Below are positions 1 to 9,500 of a DNA stretch of 34,058 bases, piece after piece (position 1 is the first letter of the stretch; each line of letters begins with the position of its first letter). The stretch is from the IMG/VR virus record IMGVR_UViG_3300012528_002855, positions 1-34,058 of that record; one strand, 5' to 3'. The translations under genes and the position numbers were made by a program. The DNA is from a virus. The notes beneath the pieces were generated by a model that worked only from the letters and a program-made list of their open reading frames with translations, was not told the origin of the DNA and ran no database searches.

Positions 1-373
1 CATGAGTTACGTTGTAAGCAGCAGTATCACCACCAGTGATGGTAACATAATCACCGACTACGAAGGGATGAGCAGGAGTGCCACCGCCACCAACAGTCAG
101 GACACAGGGATTAGCAGCAGTAGCAGCAATGATGTTTGCTTTCTTGGGTTTGGCAAGTTTGAAGATTTCAGCACCATTGACAGGCATATGGATCACCATA
201 TCCGTCGTTACATCAGGAGCACCACCCCATGCAAAGTGATTGCTATGCGAATCAACATTGATAAATCTGTATAATCCAGTTTTCACTGTATATGCAGCAG
301 TTGTTTGAGGAGTATCACTATTATCTGTGAGACTACCCAAATCCTGCACGGGTGTTGTTACATTCGATGACAT
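1..373 (-). CDS. Unrecognised protein, N-terminal part only (cut by window edge)
   Basis: The ATG at 373 opens a minus-strand frame that stays open for 124 codons to the window edge, so the C-terminus is missing. The start reads MSSNVTTPVQDLGSL. It is followed by beta-prone, Gly/Thr/Val-rich sequence with AHPFVVGDYVTITGGD near the cut, which looks like a small beta-sandwich or surface protein. No signal peptide or membrane segment is visible. It lies 25 bases downstream of gp16, in the place where T4 has the large terminase gene 17, but nothing resembles a terminase ATPase. A late-promoter-like octamer at 400-407 precedes it and a weak GAG lies 5 bases before the ATG. I do not recognise the family. 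A virion role is inferred only from context. Confidence 0.75.
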   Translation of the reverse strand, partial: MSSNVTTPVQDLGSLTDNSDTPQTTAAYTVKTGLYRFINVDSHSNHFAWGGAPDVTTDMVIHMPVNGAEIFKLAKPKKANIIAATAANPCVLTVGGGGTPAHPFVVGDYVTITGGDTAAYNVTH

Positions 374-398
374 GGCACTCAGTTAGATTTCTTCTGTA

Positions 399-857
399 CT
401 ATTTATCGCGTTGTTGTTTTAGAAACTTGGCGAGATCTGCTGTGCTACCCACAAACATAGTATTGTTTGTAGTGTTGACCTCTTTGGTTTTCTTGGGATT
501 CTCAATCTCAGCGACCTTCTTTTGAAGATCTACAAGTTTGTCAGCAACGTCACCAACGTGCTTGATTAACTGACCAGCAACCTCATAAGCACGAGGTTGG
601 TCAGATTCCTGTGCTAATTCCAAGATACCATCTACTGCTTCCTGACCTTTCTCGATCAGAGAATATAGATTCCCACGAGTATACTCGTAGTCTTTCTTTA
701 ACTGCTCCTTGGTTGAGGCAGTAAATTCTTCTACCTTTTGTATTTCTTTTTTTTCTTCCTTAACGATATCAGTTTCAACATCAAGGGCATCTTCGATACC
801 CTCAAACTTCATAAACTTATTCGTCAATTCCTGTGACTGGGTTTCTTGAGAGTCCAT
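399..857 (-). CDS. 16: Terminase small subunit gp16
   Basis: This is the DNA-recognition subunit of the headful packaging motor, which partners the large terminase gp17. The 152-residue product is similar in length to T4 gp16 (164 residues). The central helical pair (DYEYTRGNLYSLIEKGQEA, then AQESDQPRAYEVAGQLIKHV, then DLQKK) lines up with the T4 gp16 core (DYGVVRRNM, then ADSPRHMEVFATLM, then KLHKEM). The C-terminal TMFVGSTADLAKFL matches T4 VFMGSPTELMDEI. The N-terminal part is charged and coiled-coil-like. The start is uncertain. The ATG at 857 overlaps gp15 by 41 bases. An ATG at 812 (MKFEGIEDAL) would sit 4 bases after the gp15 stop and aligns with the T4 N-terminus. The open frame also extends to an ATG at 1010, which is unlikely. 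No start has a strong Shine-Dalgarno sequence. It follows gp15 as in T4. Confidence 0.92.
   Translation of the reverse strand: MDSQETQSQELTNKFMKFEGIEDALDVETDIVKEEKKEIQKVEEFTASTKEQLKKDYEYTRGNLYSLIEKGQEAVDGILELAQESDQPRAYEVAGQLIKHVGDVADKLVDLQKKVAEIENPKKTKEVNTTNNTMFVGSTADLAKFLKQQRDK
400..407 (-). promoter_or_regulatory. Putative T4-type late promoter, GATAAATA
   Basis: The minus strand reads GATAAATA, matching 7 of 8 positions of the T4 late consensus TATAAATA. It overlaps the last codons and stop of gp16 and lies 27 bases before the ATG at 373. Because it sits inside codons for the gp16 C-terminus, a chance match is possible. Confidence 0.4.
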
Positions 858-1608
858 CTGTAAATTCACTATAGAGTTCATTGAATCCGAAGTTATCATC
901 TGGGTCTGCATCCAGAGGATCGGGTTTAACAGTGTAACGCACCTCTCTTGGAGCAGTGATTCTTGCCTCGGTTGCATAATCCACGATGACCTCGCGGATA
1001 AGCTCTCCACTCTTGTCTTGGACAGGACCGTAGAGATATGTTTTGGCTTGAAACTGTAAAGTATATATCAGTGTGCGTCTGGTATCATAGTCACCCTCAT
1101 ACTCATCGCTGTATTCCACAGACTGAAGAGTTACTGGATAGTCACGTTTCTCTCCAAGCTCAGGAATTAGATTCATTGTGAGGTTGAAGTTTGGTTGAAA
1201 ATAAGGAAGAATTTGCTCAAGAATTTGTAGGGCATCATCCTGATTCTTAGACAGAATAGACAACTCAAAATTGATGTTGTATGGGACTGGCATAAATCCA
1301 GTACGAGTCGAGTCCGTCGTATGACGAATATAGGATGTGGGAGAGAGTTTTCGTGAAGGATCATATGCAATCCCGTTAATCTCAAAAGAGATTCTAGGGA
1401 GAGTAATTTGTGTTTGGTCCTTTTCAGTCAGATCTCCAACCTGACGAAGACGTGCCAAAAACTTCTGCTTAGGACCATATGCCAACGGCACTTTCATCAC
1501 TTCTGTCTTATCACCAGCCGTGCGTCTAAGCTCGATGTTATTAAACAGTGTGCCAAAGGCAACGACTGTCTTCTTGATTATCTCGTGGTATGAATAGGAT
1601 CCTAGCAT
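817..1608 (-). CDS. 15: Tail sheath stabiliser / tail terminator gp15
   Basis: In T4, gp15 forms a hexameric ring that caps the finished tail tube and sheath and docks to the neck. The 263-residue length is close to T4 gp15 (272). Several stretches match the T4 protein. The N-terminal F.NIELRR.AGDK..VPLAYGPKQKFL resembles T4 SNIQIKRQLESGDKFIRVPITYASKEHFM. The segment FELSILSKNQDDALQILEQI followed by LPYFQPNFN matches T4 YELSIFTRYEDDMFQIVEQI and LPYFQPHFN. A later RRTLIYTLQFQ resembles RRRIEWSLTFE. The ATG shares one base with the gp14 stop (TAATG), which suggests translational coupling in a 13-14-15-16 unit. The C-terminal tail after about residue 220 is shorter and less Pro-rich than in T4. 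Confidence 0.95.
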   Translation of the reverse strand: MLGSYSYHEIIKKTVVAFGTLFNNIELRRTAGDKTEVMKVPLAYGPKQKFLARLRQVGDLTEKDQTQITLPRISFEINGIAYDPSRKLSPTSYIRHTTDSTRTGFMPVPYNINFELSILSKNQDDALQILEQILPYFQPNFNLTMNLIPELGEKRDYPVTLQSVEYSDEYEGDYDTRRTLIYTLQFQAKTYLYGPVQDKSGELIREVIVDYATEARITAPREVRYTVKPDPLDADPDDNFGFNELYSEFTDGLSRNPVTGIDE

Positions 1609-2723
1609 TACTGTGCGTTACCAAACTCGCCAAATGGATTTGTTTCCGTGAAGTCTAGGATATCATCTGCCTCGGTCTCAAAAATATAATTTTGATCGAC
1701 AGTATCACTTAGATTCGTATTATTTAGCGTGTTATACGTCTCAGGACTCCAAAGAGCACCAGAGGTAAGACCCCTAATGGTTTCGGCAGTATTGAAGGTG
1801 CCTGTGCGATTAAGCACATGCAATTCTCTAGTAACATTACTCCAAGACTTGACCTCTGCTCGGTTATCCTTAGGAGAGTAATCAATAGTAATAGTTGGTG
1901 CTGATGTGTATCCACTACCACCATTAGTGATAGTTATAGAAGTAACAAGACCACTGGCATTAACTACAGCAGTGCCTGTTGCGGTTGTGCCAGTTGTAGG
2001 TGCAGAGAATGTGACCGTGGGAGGAATGGCACTGTTGTAGTGGTTTCCACCATCGGTAATAGTCACTGCAGTAACTGCATCTCCAGTAAGTGTGGAGGTT
2101 GCGAATGCCCTGTAAAGATCTCCAACAATCTCTTCACCAACAACGAAGTCTCCTGTGCCACCAGGATCCATAACGAGTTTGATAGATGCAGCAAAGTTTG
2201 TCTGAATAGCATCAACCTCAGCAATACCAGTGTCAATATCCTCATCACTGTATTCAAAGAGCTCACAGCGAAGACCCCAAGTATGAATCTTACCAAGTTG
2301 GAAGAATGGGATTTCGTGCTCTACAAATTGAATCTCAAATGTTTTACCTGCCAAAGGGAAATGCACGAGGTCACCTTCATTAGGGCGACCCTCAACAATC
2401 AACGTAGCATTATCATCGACTGCTTCAGTAAATCTTGTGCGAGATATAATAAAGGTTACTTGATCAGAGATCCTCACACCAAACTTACTAAACATGTCTC
2501 CGTCTCCACGGAAACCGCCAGCATCCTCAACATACGCTTCAATCTCAAAAGCGCCATCGAATCTTGAGAGGGTGTCCTCCCCAAATATAGAATCTTCTTT
2601 TACTAGAGTCCTGGGAATATAATAGATATTCTTCCCAAACATCTTGATCTGCTCGATGACCAGGGACTCTGTAAGGTCCTGCTCACCTGTAGTGCCTTGA
2701 GTGAAGTAAGGATTGAGTGCCAT
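1608..2723 (-). CDS. 14: Neck protein gp14 with beta-repeat insertion
   Basis: In T4, gp14 joins gp13 in the neck ring that connects the filled head to the tail. The first ~185 residues match T4 gp14: ESLVIEQIKMFGKNIYYIPR, IFGEDTLSRF, FSKFGVRISDQVTFIISRTRF, NEGDLVHFPLAGKTFEIQFV and PFFQLG. The protein has 371 residues against about 256 in T4. The extra length lies at residues ~200-330 and carries two copies of a repeat ending GGNHYNSAIPPTVTF and GGSGYTSAPTITIDY, then a segment with ETIRGLTSGALW. The same repeats occur in gp8, the 613-residue protein and the giant protein of this window. The C-terminus (NPFGEFGNAQ) resembles the short T4 tail (SSPFDNDFMD). The gp13 stop lies one base before the ATG. 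gp15 starts within the stop codon. Confidence 0.95.
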   Translation of the reverse strand: MALNPYFTQGTTGEQDLTESLVIEQIKMFGKNIYYIPRTLVKEDSIFGEDTLSRFDGAFEIEAYVEDAGGFRGDGDMFSKFGVRISDQVTFIISRTRFTEAVDDNATLIVEGRPNEGDLVHFPLAGKTFEIQFVEHEIPFFQLGKIHTWGLRCELFEYSDEDIDTGIAEVDAIQTNFAASIKLVMDPGGTGDFVVGEEIVGDLYRAFATSTLTGDAVTAVTITDGGNHYNSAIPPTVTFSAPTTGTTATGTAVVNASGLVTSITITNGGSGYTSAPTITIDYSPKDNRAEVKSWSNVTRELHVLNRTGTFNTAETIRGLTSGALWSPETYNTLNNTNLSDTVDQNYIFETEADDILDFTETNPFGEFGNAQ

Positions 2724-2724
2724 A

Positions 2725-3531
2725 TCAGCCTATCATGTCCAGAGGAGGTGTTTCCCATGTTGTGCGAAGTTGCTCGTCAAGGATCTTTAACTCCTCAACA
2801 GCATCATTATAAATCATCTCACCATTCAGAGTGACGCCACCAGGCATTTGCACACCAGAAAACTTGGTAAGATTTTGACCCCACTGCTTCTTGATCTTTG
2901 CAGTGGCATAGTCTTTGACCCACATCTGATTATAGATCTCAGTCCAAGTATTAGGGTCGAGAGCACGCCAACACTTGATAACAATATATTGATCAACCAG
3001 TGCATCTGCAGTCCAGTCAAAGTCAAGATATAAACGATCTTGCACTTGGGAATATCTAACTGGTTTGATACCTTCGAGAATAAAATCAATAGTCTCCAGG
3101 TGCTGCTGGATCATATAGTAGTGATAAAACTGAGTCGAAGTAAAATCATATAGATCATTCAGACGCATCTGATATCTAATATCAAACATATTGCGAGTGC
3201 CCTTGTCCGTAAAGGAGAAGAGACCCTCAATGGCAGTAATGTGGTCAGGCACTTCAATATATCCGTTACCCTCTTTCCAAGTATCGTTACCTGCTTTAGA
3301 AACACTAGACGTATCATTTGTGCCCTTAGCACGATCGATAACATCCTGAGTAATCTGATGCTTCAGGTAGACACGCTCAGCACCTTCGTAATGAAATTGC
3401 TGAAACTTCTGGATCGTATAGTCGATCGCATCATCGACTTGATCATCGGATACGTTGATCTCTAAGACTGGTTTACCCAGTCTACGGAGGCAGTATTCTT
3501 TGAGTTCTGCTTTAGATGTTGGAGATGCCAT
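2725..3531 (-). CDS. 13: Neck protein gp13
   Basis: In T4, gp13 is a head-completion neck protein that binds the portal side and works with gp14. The 268-residue product starts with a helical region (KAELKEYCLRRLGKPVLEIN, then VSDDQVDDAIDYTIQKFQQF, then HYEGAERV) that matches the T4 gp13 pattern of [20 protein letters not shown] followed by [20 protein letters not shown]. Later parts have alternating beta and helical character, with a Trp-rich KCWRALDPNTWTEIYNQMW near residue 195. T4 gp13 is slightly longer (309). The gene starts 6 bases after the stop of the fiber gene, with no room for its own promoter, so it is probably co-transcribed from upstream. It is followed directly by gp14. Confidence 0.93.
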   Translation of the reverse strand: MASPTSKAELKEYCLRRLGKPVLEINVSDDQVDDAIDYTIQKFQQFHYEGAERVYLKHQITQDVIDRAKGTNDTSSVSKAGNDTWKEGNGYIEVPDHITAIEGLFSFTDKGTRNMFDIRYQMRLNDLYDFTSTQFYHYYMIQQHLETIDFILEGIKPVRYSQVQDRLYLDFDWTADALVDQYIVIKCWRALDPNTWTEIYNQMWVKDYATAKIKKQWGQNLTKFSGVQMPGGVTLNGEMIYNDAVEELKILDEQLRTTWETPPLDMIG

Positions 3532-3537
3532 TAGTTA

Positions 3538-6500
3538 TCAGCGAGTGAGAGCAGCGAGAGCAGCCTTGAGTTGAGCGACTGTTGTAACACTAGGATCATT
3601 ACCAATTGCATTGAGGGCAGTATAGATGTCATCAATGTCAGCATCATTAGTATCGGCAGTGGTGCCCTGAGCAGCAGTTGCATATGCAGTGCTGTTTGTA
3701 GTAGCAGCGGTGCCAAGACCCAGAGTGGTGCGAGCAGCAGATGCAGATGTATCATCAATCAGAGATGCACCGAATGTGCTGATTGTTGGTGTGCCAGACA
3801 AATCGCTGTAGGCACCAGAGGTGGCAACAGCAGCAAGAGTAGGTGTGCCAGACAGGTCGCTATAAGCACCAGAGGTAGCAACAGCAGCAAGAGTGGGAGT
3901 GCCACTGAGATCGCTGTAGGCACCAGAGGTAGCAACAGCAGCAAGAGTGGGAGTGCCAGTCAGATCTGCATAGGCACCAGAGAAGAGTGTCGGCAGACCA
4001 GACAAGTCAGAATAAGCACCAGAGGTAGCAACAGCAGCAAGGTCAGCAGGTTGAATAGCAGTATCTGCCAATGCACCCTGAGCAGCGGTTGCGTAGTTGC
4101 CAGCGAAAGCACTGATACGAGCATCAACACGAGCCTGTGTGTAGTAGAGGTTAGTGCCCTCAGTGAGATTCGTGGTGGACTTCTGAGACAGATCGAGGTT
4201 TGCACCCACTTGAAGTGCAATACGAGCATCAGCAAGTCCATTCACCTCAGCATCTGTGCGCTCAGTGAAACTAAAATCACCAGTGGAAGCATTGTAAGAC
4301 AAATCACCAGATGCACTCAGGGCACCACGGACACGAGAGTCTGTGATGAAGAGATTGGTAGATCCCTCAACAATGCTATCGGAGGTAAACTCATTAAAGG
4401 CAATCGACAGATCGCCAGCAGAGAGTTGAATACCAGTGCCGTAAGTGAAGTGACTCTGAGTGCGGGCAGCAGTAGTGAAGAGATTTGTGGTCCCCTCAAC
4501 AATGTTGTCAGTATCAAACTCACTAAACTCAGCACTCAGAGTCAGAAGGTTACCAGCATCATCATAAGTAGCGGTAATACCTGTGCCGCCACTGATCAGT
4601 GCAGCAACACGATCATCAACTCTCTCATCAGTGAAGTAGAGATTGCTAACGCCTTCTGCCAGAGCATCTGTATCGTGGTTAGCAATACTACCAACCTGAG
4701 ACTGGAAGAATGTGATGGTTCCCGTCACATTCAAGTTACCCTGCACTTCAAAGTCTGTAGTTGACTTGAAGTTGTTAACTTGCAGTGTGTTTGTGCTGGG
4801 GTTGTAGGTAAGGTTGGTCGAGTCTGTGCGGACCTCTGTGTATCCAGTGTTAGTGGAGACAAAAGGTATGTAGTAGGTAAGATTAGAAGATGCAGTCTCT
4901 GTAATGTTGACCAGATTTGCCCTATCTGCGATACCAGTCAGGTTGCCAGTGACATTACCAGTGATCTGACCCGTAACACCCAGAGTGCCACCGATCGTGG
5001 TGTTGGTAGTAACATCCAGGGAGTTGGTTGTTGTGAGACCACCAGCAATGATGTTACCACTTGTGGATTGCAACTCGATCTTAGTGGTGCCAGATCCATT
5101 ATTAAGTTGCAGTGTCTTGCTAGCACCCTGCAGCACAACGTTGTCATTAAATCTGGTTGTGCTGTTTTGAGTGATCGTATTGTTGAATGTGCTAGCACCA
5201 TCGACATTCAGAGTCGAGTCAAAGTCAACGCCATTGATGACGTGAAGGGTTGCATCGAGTGTTGTTGCACCAGTGACATCAAGTGTGCCTGCAATATCAG
5301 TATTACCAGTGTTACCTTGGACAATAAACTTATTAGTATTGACCAGGATACTACCACCGATGTTGGCAGATGCTGTGGTGTTGAGTGTTGCAGTATTGAC
5401 GGTTGTAAAGGTGGAAGCACCAGTAACTCCAAGGGTGCCACCAATAGTAGCAGCACCAGTTGTGCCGTTAAGCACAATAGTGCCAGCGTTGTTTGGACCC
5501 AGTGTCAGTTTCTGACCGATGAAGACATCATCAGCAACGGTCATGCCACCTGTAGACAGTCTAACGGCAGCGTTAGAAGAAAGACTGGAGGGGTTGGTGC
5601 TATTGGAGAAGAGGACTCTACCACGGAATTCCTGACTACCCTTCTGGACCACGTTACCATCTACCTCAAAGTCACCATAGATTTGGATGTCACCACCAAA
5701 TGCAACGTTGCCAGCAAATGAAGCACCACCTGCGACTTGCAGGGCACCACCAGGGGTGAAGAGTGTGGGTAGATTGGTTACGTTAGTTGTGTCATTAACA
5801 AACACCTGACCACCAACCGTTGTGTTGTCGCCAACCACAAGGTCATCAACAATGTTAACGTCGATGCCAAAGTCAGCGTTGCCAGAAACGTTAAGAGTGC
5901 CAGCAGCAAATGTGTTGCCGTTATCAGTGTCAACAGAAAACTTAGTGATGTTGCTGCCATTCTGAATCAGGAATTCATCGTTGGCAGAGTTGATCACCAA
6001 ACTATCGGTGATAGTTGTAAGGAGGTTTACATCCAGAGTGCCATTGACTGTAAGGTTGTCATCAACAATGACTTCACCAGTAGCAGAGTCGAGTGTCAGG
6101 TTACCTGCAGATGTGCTGATCTCAGAAGATCCATCAACACCGATCTTAATGTTATCGGCAGTGATGTCCGTGGAAGTGATTGGAGCGTTAAATGTAGATG
6201 TAGCGTTGACTGTCAGAGTATCGCCAGATGCATTGCCAAGAGTGGTGTTACCGTCTACTTGCAGGAATCCATCTACCTCAGCATTATCTGTGATGTGAAC
6301 CTTGCCAGCAGCGGAGTCAAGGATCAGGTTTCCTGCTGTGGTGGAGATTTCGGTCGCACCATCAACGCCGATCTTGATGCTGTCCGCCGTGATGTCGGTG
6401 GAAGTAATCGCATGGTTGAATGTGACCGTGCCATTAACCACATGTGCATCAGTGCCAGCGTTACCGATTGTTGCATTACCATCAACAGTCAGAGTGCCAT

Positions 6501-9500
6501 CGATCTTAGTGTTACCGTCAACATTCAGATCCAGATCAACGTCAAGATTATCTGTGATATTAACAGTGCCACCAACAGAATCGAGGATCAGATTTCCTGC
6601 GGTTGTGCTGATTTCGTTAGAAGCGTCAACACCAATTCTGATCTGATCGGCAGTGATGTCTGTTGAGGTAATCGCTTGGTTGAATGTGACTGTGCCATTA
6701 ACGACATGAGCGTCAGTCCCAGCATTACCAATAGTGGCGTTACCTTGGACCTGCAGGTTTCCACCAACGTAAGTATTACCTGTGCTGATCCCAACAGTAA
6801 AGACAGTGCCAACATTAAAGTTGCTTTGAGTTGACAGACCACCAGTAACACTCAGGTTGCCACCAATGGCAGTATCGTCGGCAACATTCAGATCATCACC
6901 AACATAAAGATCGAGACCGATACCAACACCACCACCAACGATCAGGGTGCCCGTCGAGGAGGACGTAGAATTGGTTACATCGAATAATTTAATGCTGCCT
7001 GCGTCTATACCACTCCGAGTGCCGTTAAACGCCTCTGAGGCGTTTGTAGCGTTGTGATAGAGGGCGTATCGACCTGCACTGGTATCCCATCCAAAGAAAC
7101 CTAATTTCGCAGAAGTGTCGTAGTAGCGGAATTCAACACCACGATCCTTAGCGTCGTTAGAAATCGGTGCTGTGTCGCCACCCAGGGTGATCACAGGATC
7201 ATCGATCGTGGTGACCGTAGAGTTGACTGTTGTGGTTACGCCATTGACGGTAAGGTTACCTTCAATAGTTGTGTTGCTGTTTACCAGAAGGTCCCCATCC
7301 ACAGTCACATCATCGGTGAATGTGGTGACAGAGTTGACAGTAAGAATATCTGTGGCAGCATCACCAATTCTGGTGTTGCCGTTGATAAATACATCTCTGT
7401 TGAATGTGCTGTCACCATGGACAATCAGCGTGCCTAGAGCAGCAGTGCCCTGACCAACACGACCGATTACAGTATTACCGTTATCAAAGTCAACACTAAA
7501 TTCTGTCTGTGCAGACCCATTCTGAATTTGGAAGGACTTGTTACCAGATCTAAACAACACATCGTTATAGATGGTTGTAGCACCATCAACGGTCAGTGTG
7601 TTATTAAAATCAACAGCGCCATCAACATTCAGGGTGCTGTCAAAGTCAACCGCCAGATTAACAGTCAGGTTATCTGTGATGGTTGTATCGGAATTGATTG
7701 TAAGGATATCTGTGCCAGCATTGCCAAAGGTGATGTTGCCATCAACCTGCAAAGTGGACTCAAAGTGGACAGCAGATCCAACATCAAGGGTGCCACGAAT
7801 ATCAGTATTACCATTGGTAGATAGGACAGTAAACTTATCGCTTACACCATTAGTAATTTTGAAGTATTTGCCAGTGGTATCTAAAGTGATGTCATCATGG
7901 AATACGGAGTCCAGATCAACATCAAGAGTATTGTTGAAACTTACAGCGCCGTCAACATTAAGAGTATTGTCAAAATCAACAGCGGAAATAACGTTGACAG
8001 TGCCTTGAATGACAGTATTGCCAGTGTCAGTATCAACTTCAAACTTAGTGACACTACCATCATTGATAGTGAAAACAGTGTTTGGACCAGAGATGCGAAC
8101 GTCATCTTCAAAGGTTGTGTCGGAGTTGACCAGCACAAGATCGGTAGATGCATTGCCCAGGGTGACGTTGCTATCAACGGTCAGATCACCTTGAGTATAA
8201 ATGTCTCCGTTAGAGGCAGTAACGACAAACTGACCAGAGTTGATATCTAGATCGTTTGTGATGTCAACGGTGCCGCCGATGTAGACATTCTCAGAAATAC
8301 CAACGCCACCAGTAACAACTAGGGTGCCTGTTGTGGTAGAGGAGGATCCTGTATTTGTTGTGAGTCGGAGGTTACCAGCAATGAGAGCAGCGTCAGTGCC
8401 AGAATAAACTTCGCTTGTGTTAGTCGCGTTGTAGAGGAAGCGATAGCCGCCAGTGCCATTCCAAATGTTAGAGTCTGCGTAATCTTCATCCCAGCCAAAG
8501 AAACCAAATCTCTCTTGACTATCATAGTATCTAAACTCGATACCTCTGTCAAGATTGTCATCTAGTGTAAGAGTATCTTCGCCACCCAGAGTGATAATGG
8601 GATCTTGGATGGTGGTCGTTACACTGTTGACAGTTGTTGTGGTGCCATCGACTTGCAGGTCACCACGGATTCTAACAAGACCAGTAACGTCATCGTCGTC
8701 ATTGGGATCCAGCACCATCGTAGAGTTGGTGGTGGACAGGACGTTATCTTGGAAGTGGAAGTCCTCAACATTAACTCTGCTGTTGACATCAGTAGCATAG
8801 ATCGTGATGTCGTTGTCTGCCGAAATGTCGAGCAGTGCTTGACCAGTGCCAGCGTTGGTAGAAGCAATACTAAACTGACGATTGCTAGCAGAGTTTTGTG
8901 TAAGGAAGATGTCTAGGTTACCATCTCCATACTTATCAATGAGTTGATCCAGAGCGCCATCCAGATCGATATTGGGATCAGAAAAATAGGAACGGACGTT
9001 GACATCAATCTCACCAGCGCCACCGTCCCCTGTATTATTAGCGCCAAACAGAAGATTGCCACTCGTATCATTAACTTTGACGTAGTTAAGATAATTGAAT
9101 CCTCTGTATCCAGTGATTGCAGTAAGTTCTTGGTCAAGCTCAAAATCTTCTTTTGTGTTTCCATCGGCAAAGGAGATTCTGTTATTTTGAAGTTGCCAGT
9201 TATCAACACCAGCAGCGGCGATGCTAACAAAACCGCCCTCATAACTGTTAGCAGGATCCCATGCAGTTACATCAAAGTCTTCCTGGTTGAAGGATGCTAG
9301 ACCTTTCTGTGGGTAGGAAGCAGATCCGAGATATCTCCAAGAGCCTGTGTCAGAGGTGTCTGTATGTGTAGGCTCGCCGCCGCCTGCAGGTATATCAAGG
9401 ATAGCCTCATAAAGGCGACTACCTGAATTTTTGACTTTATCATAACGAGAATATGCTACGGCATTATCATAGTCTGCCTCTTCGGATCCCTCGGTTGCTG

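Noticed and set aside
2-274. A 90-codon plus-strand frame at the left edge
   Set aside because: The opposite strand has a better frame with its own start at 373 that fits the direction and spacing of all other genes.
858-1010. Longer gp16 starting at the ATG at 1010
   Set aside because: It would overlap gp15 by almost 200 bases; the extra residues look like a shadow of gp15, and similarity to T4 gp16 begins after residue 65 of that version.
3781-4041. Regular direct repeats as a possible CRISPR array
   Set aside because: The 54-bp units are translated in frame as a known fiber motif and there are no variable spacers.
3571-4764. A 397-codon plus-strand frame rich in Ser, Cys and Ile
   Set aside because: It is the antisense of the repetitive fiber gene; its composition mirrors Ala/Thr/Gly codons on the other strand and it has no recognisable domain.
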